Positions 1 to 10,542 of a DNA stretch of 64,000 bases are shown piece by piece. Every line of letters begins with the position of its first letter. The first letter of the stretch is position 1. A model generated the notes under the pieces. It saw nothing but the letters and a program-made list of their open reading frames with translations, was not told the origin of the DNA and did not search any database. The DNA is from Aphelocoma coerulescens (taxonomy: Eukaryota > Chordata > Aves > Passeriformes > Corvidae), in assembly GCF_041296385.1 (NCBI RefSeq), contig NW_027184079.1, positions 930,001 to 994,000 on the forward strand, in the 5' to 3' direction. The position numbers and the translations under genes were made by a program.

Positions 1-504
1 GTCCACGCTTGGGCTACTTGTGGCAAGAGTGTCCAAGGCTCCCAGTGCCTCCGTGGGAGCTGCAGGAGTGGAGTCAGAGGAAGGCCTTTTGACAGGACTG
101 GCTGCTCCCTCAGAGCCATGGCTCTCAGCAGAACCGTCTCATTGCTGAGGATGCACCTGTCCAGGAAGAGCCTTGCAGAGGAGTAGGAGTCCAGCTCATT
201 GCAGTAAGGGAATGGCTGAATGATGTTTCCCAGGAGCAACTATGCTGAAGGTGCCAGTTCCAGTCCATGGCTCGCAGGATGCTGCAGCACTGCCATAGGA
301 GAAGGGGTTTGGCATGGTGCTAGAGAAGGTCCTCGAGCAGCAAAGGCAGGTGTTTGCAGCTCCAGGGAATACCCTGACGTCAGCAGTGGAGTAGCAGGAT
401 GAGGAAGATGTCCACGCTTGGGCTACTTGTGGCAAGGGCCTCCATCCTTGCCCTTGCCTGGGTGAGAGTTGCCGGAGCGCAGATGGAGGAAGGCCTTTGG
501 ACAG
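1..504 (+). pseudogene. Partial long-unit exon at the window edge
   Basis: The window opens inside the first subrepeat of a long unit, at the phrase corresponding to 'VHAWATCGKS' in one frame. It runs through the second subrepeat to the exon end at CAG (502-504), directly before the intron. The segment 1-504 matches 4406-4909 almost base for base, so it is the tail of a further higher-order copy beginning outside the window. It carries the usual stops, for example TAG in the phrase GTGGAGTAGCAGGATG near 388-403. Confidence 0.8.
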
Positions 505-884
505 GTGCAAGGTAAGAATGATGCATGGTCGGCAGTCGTGGTGCGAGCAGAAACATTTCTTGCAATCATCCCTACTGTTAGAGTAGTTTCACTTTCCGGT
601 TTGAATAGCGTGAGCCTGGAAAGCCAATAGTCCAAATATTCAGATGTCTGGTACCCAATAGTAGACATGAACTCAAGTCTCTCATAGAAACATCAGGCGT
701 TTTCCTTAAGCCAAGTGCTGGGAGGGGAATTTCTTCTGCAATACTGCTGTGCTTCTGCTGCTTGTTCCATTTTAGAAAGTTTCCTCCCTTGGCTCTGCCT
801 TGATTGAATAGTCCTTTCTCTTCTAACTAGAAGCTCCAGGTTTTCTTCTTACAAGTTGTCTTTGTTTTCTTTGTCCACAGACAG
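505..884 (+). other. Representative 380-bp intron of the array unit (first of 52)
   Basis: The donor region reads CAG|GTGCAAG|GTAAGAATG. The acceptor follows a pyrimidine-rich tract and reads TTTGTCCACAG|ACAG|GAGTCC. Two boundary choices exist: GTAAGA to CCACAG (512-880), or the outer GTGCAA to ACAG (505-884). The outer pair is favoured because the intronless sister subrepeat (for example 1284-1320) aligns without a gap across exactly this junction. The intron interior is shared by all units, but introns following short units form a diverged subtype, recognisable by GGTCCCCAGTTG just inside the donor. Both splice ends are intact in every copy I read. Confidence 0.8.
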
Positions 885-1707
885 GAGTCCCTGCTCTCCC
901 AGAGCCATGTCGATCATCAGAAGCTGCTTGTGGCTGCGGATGCAGATGGCCACAAAAGGCCTAGAAGTAAAATCTGCAGCAAGGTTGTGTGCAAGAAGAT
1001 TTTCCCAGAGAAAAGCATCCTAGGAGCAGCAAGTGTCCTGGAGGTGCCAGTTGCCAGTATATGACTCCTAGGATGCTGTTGCGCTTCCAAAGTGTAAGAG
1101 GCTCAGAGAGCTGCCAGACACGATCCTCGAGCAGGAAAGGCAGATGTTGGGAGCTCCAGGGAATTCCCTGATGTCAGCAGTGGAGGAGCAGGATGAGGAA
1201 GATCTCGACGCTTGGGCTACTTGTGGCAAGAGTGTCCAAGGCTCCCAGTGCCTCCGTGGGAGCTGCAGGACTGGTGACGGAGGAAGGCCTTTGGGCAGGA
1301 CTGGCTGCTCCCTCAGAGCCGTGGCTCTCAGCAGAACCGTCTCATTGCTGAGGATGCACCTATCCAGGAAGAGCCTTGCAAAGGTGTAGGAGTCCAGCTC
1401 ATTGCAGTAAGGGAATGGCTGAAGGATGTTTCCCAGGAGCAACTATGCTGAAGGTGCCAGTTCCAGTCCATGGCTCGCAGGATGCTGCAGCACTGCCATA
1501 GGAGAAGGCATTTGGCATGGTGCTAGAGAAGATCCTCGAGCAGCAAAGGCAAGTGTTTGCTGCTCCAGGGAATTCCTAGATGTCAGCAGTGGAAGATCAG
1601 GATGAGGAATATCTCCAGGCTTGGGCTACTTGTGGCAAGAGCCTCCATCCCTGCCCGAGCTTGGGTGAGAGTTGCCAGAGCGCAGACGGAGGAAGGCCTT
1701 TGGACAG
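885..1707 (+). pseudogene. Representative long-unit exon: two homologous subrepeats, decayed coding sequence
   Basis: This 823-bp exon lies between acceptor 884 and donor 1708. Positions 885-1040 form a 5' part that reads in one frame as QS-VDHQKLLV followed by a lysine-rich stretch ending EKSILGAASVLEVPV. Positions 1041-1450 are the first subrepeat (A), which contains an acidic 'SAVEEQDEED' segment and a tail homologous to the 5' part without any intron. Positions 1451-1707 are the second subrepeat (B), which runs into the intron. In A, an extra base relative to B shifts the frame at the TATATGACTCC segment. B has a TAG in the phrase CTGCCATAGGAG. The 4-bp length difference between the A tail (114 bp) and the matching post-intron segment (118 bp) changes frame again. 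Because these lesions recur in almost all copies they predate amplification. The family is not recognised. Confidence 0.7.
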
Positions 1708-1714
1708 GTGCAAG

Positions 1715-4700
1715 GTAAGAATGATGCATGGTCGGCAGTCGTGGTGTGAGCAGAAACATTTCTTGCAATCGCCTCTAGCTTTTAGAGTAGTTTCACTTTC
1801 CGGTTTGAATAGTGTGAGCCTGGAAAGCCAATAGTCTAAATGTTCAGATGTCTGGAACCCAATAGTAGACATGAACTCAAGTCTCTCATAGAAACATCAG
1901 GCTTTTTCCTTAAGCCAAGTGCTGGGAGGGGAATTTCTTCTGCAAAACTGCTCTGCTTCTGCTGCTTGTTCCATTTTAGAAAGTTTCCTGCTTTGGCCCT
2001 GCCTTGATTGAATAGTCCTTTCTCTTCTATCTAGAAGGTCCAGGTTTTCTTCTTACAAGTTGTCTTTGTTTTCTTTGTCCACAGACAGGAGTCCCTGCTC
2101 TCCCAGAGCCCTGTTGATCATCAGAAGCTGCTTGTGGCTGAGGATGCAGATGGCCACGAAAGGCCTAGAAGTAAAATCGGCAGCAATGTCGTGTGCAAGA
2201 AGATTTTCCCAGAGAAAAGCATCCTAGGAGCAGCAAGTGTCCTGGAGGTGCCAGTTGCCAGTATATGACTCCTAGGATGCTGTGGCGCTACCAGAGGTGA
2301 AGAGGCTCAGAGAGCTGCCAGACATGATCCTCCAGCTGGAAAGGCAGATGTTTGGAGCTCCAGGGAATTCCCTGACGTCAGCAGTGGAGGAGCAGGATGA
2401 GGAAGATGTCCACGCTTGGGCTACTTGTGGCAAGAGTGTCCAAGGCTCCCAGTGCCTCCGTGAGAGCGGCAGGACTGGAGACGGAGGAAGGCCTTTGGAC
2501 AGGTGCAAGGTAAGAATGATGCATGGTCCCCAGTTGTGGTGAATACAGAAACATTTCTTCGAAGCATCTCTAGCTTTTGAAATAGTTTGACATTCCGGTT
2601 TGAATTGCGTGAGCCTGGAAAGCCAGTAGTCTAAATGTTCAGATGTCTGCTATCCAATAGTAGACATGAACTCAAGTCTCTCATAGAAACATCATGCTTT
2701 TTCCTTAAGCCAAGTGCGGGGAGGGGAATTTCTTCTGCAAAACTACTGTGCTTCTGCTGCTTGTTCCATTTTAGAAAGTTTCCTCCCTTGGCCCTGCCTT
2801 GATTGAATAGTCCTTTCTCTTCTAACCAGAAGCTCCAGGTTTTAATCTTACAAGTTGTCTTTGTTTTCTTTGTCCACAGACAGGGGTCCCTGCTCTCCCA
2901 GAGCCATGTCGATCATCAGAAGCTTCTTGTGGCTGAGAATGCAGATGGCCACGAAAGGCCTAGGAGTAAAATCGGCAGCAAGGTCGTGTGCAAGAAGATT
3001 TTCCCAGAGAAAAGCATCCTAGGAGCAGCAAGTGTCCTGGAGGTGCCAGTTGCCAGTATATGACTCCTAGGATGCTGTGGCGCTGCCAAAGGCAAAGAGG
3101 CTCAGAGATCTGCCAGACACGATCCTCCAGCAGGAAAGGCAGATGTTTGGAGCACCAGGGAATTCCCTGCCGTCAGCAGTGGAGGAGCAGGATGAGGAAG
3201 ATGTCCACGTATGGGCTACTTGTGGCAAGAGTGTCCAAGGCTCCCAGTGCCTCCGTGGGAGCTGCAGGACTGGTGACAGAGGGCAACCATTGGGCAGGAC
3301 TGGCTGCTCCCTCAGAGCTGTGGCTCTCAGCAGAACCGTCTCATTGCTGAGGATGCACCTGTCCAGGAAGAGCATTGCAGAGGAGTAGGAGTCCAGCTCA
3401 TTGCAGTAAGGGAATGGCTGAGGGATGTTTCCCAGGAGCAACTTTGCTGGAGGTGCCAGTTCCAGTCCGTGGCTCGCAGGATGCTGCAGCGCTGCCATAG
3501 GAGAAGGGGTTTTGCATGATGCTAGAGAAGATCCTCGAGCAGCAAAGGCAGGTGTTTGCAGCTCCAGGGAATACCCTGACGTCAGCAGTGGAGTAGCAGG
3601 ATGAGGAAGATGTCTACGCTTGGGCTACTTGTGGCAAGAGCCTCCATCCCTGCCCTTGCCTGGGTGAGAGTTGCCGGAGCGCAGATGGAGGAAGGCTTTT
3701 GGACAGGTGGAAGGTAAGAATGATGCATGGTCGGCAGTCGTGGTGTAAACAGAAACATTTCTTGCAATCATCCTTACTGTTAGAGTAGTTTCACTTTCCG
3801 GTTTGAATAGCGTGAGCCTGGAAAGCCAATAGTCTAAATGTTCAGATGTCTGGTACCCAGTAGTAGACATGAACTCAAGTCTCTCATAGAAACATGAGGT
3901 TTTTTCCTTAAGCCAAGTGCTGGGAAGGGAATTTCTTCTGCAAAACTACTGTGCTTCTGCTGCTTGTTCCATTTTAGAAAGTTTCCTCCCTTGGCCCTGC
4001 CTTGATTGAATAGTCCTTTGTCTTCTATCTAGAAGCTCCAGGTTTTCTTCTTACAAGTTGTCTTTGTTTTCTTTGTCCACAGACAGGAGTCCCTGTTTTC
4101 CCAGAGCCATGTCGATCATCAGAAGCTGCTTGTGGCTGCGGATGCAGATGGCCACGAAAGGCCTAGAAGTAAAAACTGGAGCAATGTCGTGTCCAAAAAG
4201 ATTTTCCCAGAGAAAAGCATCCTAGGAGCAGCAAGTGTCCTGTAGCTGCCAGTTTCCAGTATATGACTCTCAGGATGCTGTGGCGCTGCCAAAGGCGAAG
4301 AGGCTCAGAGAGCTGCCAGACACGATCCTCGAGCAGGAAAGGCAGATTTTAGGAGCTCCAGGGAATTCCCTGACGTCAGCAGTGGAGGAGCAGGATGAGG
4401 AAGATGTCCACGCTTGGGCTACTTGTGGCAAGAGTGTCCAAGGCTCCCAGTGCCTCCGTGGGAGCTGCAGGAGTGGAGTCAGAGGAAGGCCTTTTGACAG
4501 GACTGGCTGCTCCCTCAGAGCCATGGCTCTCAGCAGAACCGTCTCATTGCTGAGGATGCACCTGTCCAGGAAGAGCCTTGCAGAGGAGTAGGAGTCCAGC
4601 TCATTGCAGTAAGGGAATGGCTGAATGATGTTTCCCAGGAGCAACTATGCTGAAGGTGCCAGTTCCAGTCCATGGCTCGCAGGATGCTGCAGCACTGCCA

Positions 4701-6128
4701 TAGGAGAAGGGGTTTGGCATGGTGCTAGAGAAGGTCCTCGAGCAGCAAAGGCAGGTGTTTGCAGCTCCAGGGAATACCCTGACGTCAGCAGTGGAGTAGC
4801 AGGATGAGGAAGATGTCCACGCTTGGGCTACTTGTGGCAAGGGCCTCCATCCTTGCCCTTGCCTGGGTGAGAGTTGCCGGAGCGCAGACGGAGGAAGGCC
4901 TTTGGACAGGTGCAAGGTAAGAATGATGCATGGTTGGCAGTCGTGGTGCGAGCAGAAACATTTCTTGCAATCATCCCTACTGTTAGAGTAGTTTCACTTT
5001 CCGGTTTGAATAGCGTGAGCCTGGAAAGCCAATAGTCCAAATATTCAGATGTCTGGTACCCAATAGTAGACATGAACTCAAGTCTCTCATAGAAACATCA
5101 GGCGTTTTCCTTAAGCCAAGTGCTGGGAGGGGAATTTCTTCTGCAATACTGCTGTGCTTCTGCTGCTTGTTCCATTTTAGAAAGTTTCCTCCCTTGGCTC
5201 TGCCTTGATTGAATAGTCCTTTTTTTTCTAACTAGAAGCTCCAGGTTTTCTTCTTACAAGTTGTCTTTGTTTTCTTTGTCCACAGACAGGAGTCCCTGCT
5301 CTCCCAGAGCCATGTCGATCATCAGAAGCTGCTTGTGGCTGCGGATGCAGATGGCCACAAAAGGCCTAGAAGTAAAATCTGCAGCAAGGTTGTGTGCAAG
5401 AAGATTTTCCCAGAGAAAAGCATCCTAGGAGCAGCAAGTGTCCTGGAGGTGCCAGTTGCCAGTATATGACTCCTAGGATGCTGTTGCGCTTCCAAAGTGT
5501 AAGAGGCTCAGAGAGCTGCCAGACACGATCCTCGAGCAGGAAAGGCAGATGTTGGGAGCTCCAGGGAATTCCCTGATGTCAGCAGTGGAGGAGCAGGATG
5601 AGGAAGATCTCGACGCTTGGGCTACTTGTGGCAAGAGTGTCCAAGGCTCCCAGTGCCTCCGTGGGAGCTGCAGGACTGGAGGACTGCAGGACGGAGGAAG
5701 GCCTTTGGGCAGGACTGGCTGCTCCCTCAGAGCCGTGGCTCTCAGCAGAACCGTCTCATTGCTGAGGATGCACCTATCCAGGAAGAGCCTTGCAAAGGTG
5801 TAGGAGTCCAGCTCATTGCAGTAAGGGAATGGCTGAAGGATGTTTCCCAGGAGCAACTATGCTGAAGGTGCCAGTTCCAGTCCATGGCTCGCAGGATGCT
5901 GCAGCACTGCCATAGGAGAAGGCATTTGGCATGGTGCTAGAGAAGATCCTCGAGCAGCAAAGGCAAGTGTTTGCAGCTCCAGGGAATTCCTAGATGTCAG
6001 CAGTGGAAGATCAGGATGAGGAATATCTCCAGGCTTGGGCTACTTGTGGCAAGAGCCTCCATCCCTGCCCGAGCTTGGGTGAGAGTTGCCAGAGCGCAGA
6101 CGGAGGAAGGCCTTTGGACAGGTGCAAG
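1715..6128 (+). repeat. Higher-order repeat copy H1 (S-L-L-L, 4414 bp)
   Basis: Measured donor to donor, unit sizes are 795, 1204, 1203 and 1212. The last unit carries a 9-bp local duplication near 5680-5691 (GACTGGAGGACTGCAGGACG where other copies read GACTGGTGACG). H1 shares private variants with the segment 50387 bp downstream (H10), such as GCATGATGCTAG at about 3516 and 53902 and GGAAGGCTTTTGGACAGGTGG at about 3691 and 54078. Exons carry the same lesions as the other copies. Confidence 0.88.
2089..2502 (+). pseudogene. Representative short-unit exon: single subrepeat
   Basis: This 414-bp exon lies between acceptor 2088 and the outer donor at 2503. It contains the post-intron 5' part and a single A-type head that passes directly into the splice donor without the B subrepeat. 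It reads ALPEVKRLRELPDMILQLER, then the acidic 'AVEEQDEED' motif, then GGRPLDRCK up to the donor. The preceding portion is in a different frame, terminated by TGA in TATATGACTCC. The short unit (exon 414 plus intron 381, total 795) is the simplest arrangement and may be the ancestral monomer. The long unit is then a short unit plus one 409-bp subrepeat. Confidence 0.65.
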
Positions 6129-9100
6129 GTAAGAATGATGCATGGTCGGCAGTCGTGGTGTGAGCAGAAACATTTCTTGCAATCGCCTCTAGCTTTTAGA
6201 GTAGTTTCACTTTCCGGTTTGAATAGTGTGAGCCTGGAAAGCCAATAGTCTAAATGTTCAGATGTCTGGAACCCAATAGTAGACATGAACTCAAGTCTCT
6301 CATAGAAACATCAGGCTTTTTCCTTAAGCCAAGTGCTGGGAGGGGAATTTCTTCTGCAAAACTGCTCTGCTTCTGCTGCTTGTTCCATTTTAGAAAGTTT
6401 CCTGCTTTGGCCCTGCCTTGATTGAATAGTCCTTTCTCTTCTATCTAGAAGCTCCAGGTTTTCTTCTTACAAGTTGTCTTTGTTTTCTTTGTCCACAGAC
6501 AGGAGTCCCTGCTCTCCCAGAGCCCTGTTGATCATCAGAAGCTGCTTGTGGCTGAGGATGCAGATGGCCACGAAAGGCCTAGAAGTAAAATCGGCAGCAA
6601 TGTCGTGTGCAAGAAGATTTTCCCAGAGAAAAGCATCCTAGGAGCAGCAAGTGTCCTGGAGGTGCCAGTTGCCAGTATATGACTCCTAGGATGCTGTGGC
6701 GCTGCCAAAGGTGAAGAGGCTCAGAGAGCTGCCAGACATGATCCTCCAGCTGGAAAGGCAGATGTTTGGAGCTCCAGGGAATTCCCTGACGTCAGCAGTG
6801 GAGGAGCAGGATGAGGAAGATGTCCACGCTTGGGCTACTTGTGGCAAGAGTGTCCAAGGCTCCCAGTGCCTCCGTGAGAGCGGCAGGACTGGAGACGGAG
6901 GAAGGCCTTTGGACAGGTGCAAGGTAAGAATGATGCATGGTCCCCAGTTGTGGTGAATACAGAAACATTTCTTCGAAGCATCTCTAGCTTTTGAAATAGT
7001 TTGACATTCCGGTTTGAATTGCGTGAGCCTGGAAAGCCAGTAGTCTAAATGTTCAGATGTCTGCTATCCAATAGTAGACATGAACTCAAGTCTCTCATAG
7101 AAACATCATGCTTTTTCCTTAAGCCAAGTGCGGGGAGGGGAATTTCTTCTGCAAAACTACTGTGCTTCTGCTGCTTGTTCCATTTTAGAAAGTTTCCTCC
7201 CTTGGCCCTGCCTTGATTGAATAGTCCTTTCTCTTCTAACTAGAAGCTCCAGGTTTTAATCTTACAAGTTGTCTTTGTTTTCTTTGTCCACAGACAGGGG
7301 TCCCTGCTCTCCCAGAGCCATGTCGATCATCAGAAGCTTCTTGTGGCTGAGAATGCAGATGGCCACGAAAGGCCTAGGAGTAAAAACTGGAGCAAGGACG
7401 TGTGCAAGAAGTTTTTCCTAGAGGAAAGCATCCTAGGAGCAGCAAGTGTCCTGGAGGTGCCAGTTGCCAGTATATGACTCCTAGGATGCTGTGGCGCTGC
7501 CAAAGGCAAAGAGGCTCAGAGATCTGCCAGACACGATCCTCCAGCAGGAAAGGCAGATGTTGGGAGCACCAGGGAATTCCCTGACGTCAGCAGTGGAGGA
7601 GCAGGATGAGGAAGATGTCCACGCTTGGGCTACTTGTGGCAAGAGTGTCCAAGGCTCCCAGTGCCTCCGTGGGAGCTGCAGGACTGGTGACAGAGGGCAA
7701 CCATTGGGCAGGACTGGCTGCTTCCTCAGAGCTGTGGCTCTCAGCAGAACTGTCTCATTGCTGAGGATGCACCTGTCCAGGAAGAGCATTGCAGAGGAGT
7801 AGGAGTCCAGCTCATTGCAGTAAGGGAATGGCTGAAGGATGTTTCCCAGGAGCAACTTTGCTGGAGGTGCCAGTTCCAGTCCGTGGCTCGCAGGATGCTG
7901 CAGCTCTGCCTTAGGAGAAGGGGTTTTGCATGGTGCTAGAGAAGATCCTCGAGCAGCAAAGGCAGGTGTTTGCAGCTCCAGGGAATACCCTGACGTCAGC
8001 AGTGGAGTAGCAGGATGAGGAAGATGTCCACGCTTGGGCTACTTGTGGCAAGAGCCTCCATCCCTGCCCTTGCCTGGGTGAGAGTTGCCGGAGCGCAGAT
8101 GGAGGAAGGCCTTTGGACAGGTGCAAGGTAAGAATGATGCATGGTCGGAAGTCGTGGTGTAAACAGAAACATTTCTTGCAATCATCCTTACTGTTAGAGT
8201 AGTTTCACTTTCCGGTTTGAATAGCGTGAGCCTGGAAAGCCAATAGTCTAAATGTTCAGATGTCTGGTTCCCAGTAGTAGACATGAACTCAAGTCTCTCA
8301 TAGAAACATGAGGTTTTTTCCTTAAGCCAAGTGCTGGGAAGGGAATTTCTTCTGCAATACTGCTGTGCTTCTGCTGCTTGTTCCATTTTAGAAAGTTTCC
8401 TCCCTTGGCCCTGCCTTGATTGAATAGTCCTTTCTCTTCTATCTAGAAGCTCCAGGTTTTCTTCTTACAAGTTGTCTTTGTTTTCTTTGTCCACAGACAG
8501 GAGTCCCTGTTTTCCCAGAGCCATGTCGATCATCAGAAGCTGCTTGTGGCTGCGGATGCAGATGGCCACGAAAGGCCTAGAAGTAAAAACTGGAGCAATG
8601 TCGTGTCCAAGAAGATTTTCCCAGAGAAAAGCATCCTAGGAGCAGCAAGTGTCCTGTAGCTGCCAGTTTCCAGTATATGACTCTCAGGATGCTGTGGCGC
8701 TGCCAAAGGCGAAGAGGCTCAGAGAGCTGCCAGACACGATCCTCGAGCAGGAAAGGCAGATGTTGGGAGCACCAGGGAATTCCCTGATGTCAGCAGTGGA
8801 GGAGCAGGATGAGGAAGATCTCGACGCTTGGGCTACTTGTGGCAAGAGTGTCCAAGGCTCCCAGTGCCTCCGTGGGAGCTGCAGGAGTGGAGTCAGAGGA
8901 AGGCCTTTGGACAGGACTGGCTGCTCCCTCAGAGCCATGGCTCTCAGCAGAACCGTCTCATTGCTGAGGATGCACCTGTCCAGGAAGAGCCTTGCAAAGG
9001 AGTAGGAGTCCAGCTCATTGCAGTAAGGGAATGGCTGAAGGATGTTTCCCAGGAGCAACTATGCTGAAGGTGCCAGTTCCAGTCCATGGCTCGCAGGATG

Positions 9101-10542
9101 CTGCAGCACTGCCATAGGAGAAGGGGTTTGGCATGGTGCTAGAGAAGATCCTCGAGCCGCAAAGGCAGGTGTTTGCAGCTCCAGGGAATACCCTGACGTC
9201 AGCAGTGGAGTAGCAGGATGAGGAAGATGTCCACGCTTGGGCTACTTGTGGCAAGAGCCTCCATCCTTGCCCTTGCCTGGGTGAGAGTTGCCAGAGCGCA
9301 GACGGAGGAAGGCCTTTGGACAGGTGCAAGGTAAGAATGATGCATGGTCGGCAGTCGTGGTGTAAACAGAAATATTTCTTGCAATCATCCCTACTGTTAG
9401 AGTAGTTTCACTTTCCGGTTTGAATAGCGTGAGCCTGGAAAGCCAATAGTCCAAATATTCAGATGTCTGGTACCCAATAGTAGACATGAACTCAAGTCTC
9501 TCATAGAAACATCAGGCGTTTTCCTTAAGCCAAGTGCTGGGAGGGGAATTTCTTCTGCAATACTGCTGTGCTTCTGCTGCTTGTTCCATTTTAGAAAGTT
9601 TCCTCCCTTGGCTCTGCCTTGATTGAATAGTCCTTTCTCTTCTAACTAGAAGCTCCAGGTTTTCTTCTTACAAGTTGTCTTTGTTTTCTTTGTCCACAGA
9701 CAGGAGTCCCTGCTCTCCCAGAGCCATGTCGATCATCAGAAGCTGCTTGTGGCTGCGGATGCAGATGGCCACAAAAGGCCTAGAAGTAAAATCTGCAGCA
9801 AGGTTGTGTGCAAGAAGATTTTCCCAGAGAAAAGCATCCTAGGAGCAGCAAGTGTCCTGGAGGTGCCAGTTGCCAGTATATGACTCCTAGGATGCTGTTG
9901 CGCTTCCAAAGTGTAAGAGGCTCAGAGAGCTGCCAGACACGATCCTCGAGCAGGAAAGGCAGATGTTGGGAGCTCCAGGGAATTCCCTGATGTCAGCAGT
10001 GGAGGAGCAGGATGAGGAAGATCTCGACGCTTGGGCTACTTGTGGCAAGAGTGTCCAAGGCTCCCAGTGCCTCCGTGGGAGCTGCAGGACTGGAGGACTG
10101 CAGGACGGAGGAAGGCCTTTGGGCAGGACTGGCTGCTCCCTCAGAGCCGTGGCTCTCAGCAGAACCGTCTCATTGCTGAGGATGCACCTATCCAGGAAGA
10201 GCCTTGCAAAGGTGTAGGAGTCCAGCTCATTGCAGTAAGGGAATGGCTGAAGGATGTTTCCCAGGAGCAACTATGCTGAAGGTGCCAGTTCCAGTCCATG
10301 GCTCGCAGGATGCTGCAGCACTGCCATAGGAGAAGGCATTTGGCATGGTGCTAGAGAAGATCCTCGAGCAGCAAAGGCAAGTGTTTGCAGCTCCAGGGAA
10401 TTCCTAGATGTCAGCAGTGGAAGATCAGGATGAGGAATATCTCCAGGCTTGGGCTACTTGTGGCAAGAGCCTCCATCCCTGCCCGAGCTTGGGTGAGAGT
10501 TGCCAGAGCGCAGACGGAGGAAGGCCTTTGGACAGGTGCAAG
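6129..10542 (+). repeat. Higher-order repeat copy H2 (S-L-L-L, 4414 bp)
   Basis: Unit sizes are 795, 1204, 1203 and 1212. The 9-bp duplication is present at about 10094-10105. It is nearly identical to H3 and H4; one visible difference is AAATATTTC at about 9371 where the others have AAACATTTC. It contains the variant GAAGTTTTTCCTAGAGG at about 7408 that marks the second unit of H2, H3, H4 and H5. Confidence 0.9.

Noticed and set aside
1406..1489. Second short intron (GTAAGG at TTGCAGTAAGGG to CTCGCAG)
   Set aside because: The donor-like GTAAGG and an acceptor-like CTCGCAG are only about 80 bases apart with no clear pyrimidine tract or branch site, and no intronless paralogue supports the junction.
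3067..3498. Recurrent minus-strand open frames of 124-143 codons in nearly every long unit
   Set aside because: They lie antisense to the exon subrepeats whose splice signals and polypyrimidine tract are on the plus strand. Their repeated openness follows from the near identity of the copies and the absence of CTA/TTA/TCA on the complementary strand in that segment. No minus-strand promoter or splice logic was seen.
4235..4591. Plus-strand 103-120 codon open frames in subrepeats as separate genes
   Set aside because: They start at GTG or internal ATG codons inside an exon, end at shared stops, and switch frame relative to the homologous partner subrepeat. They are fragments of the decayed exon, described there.
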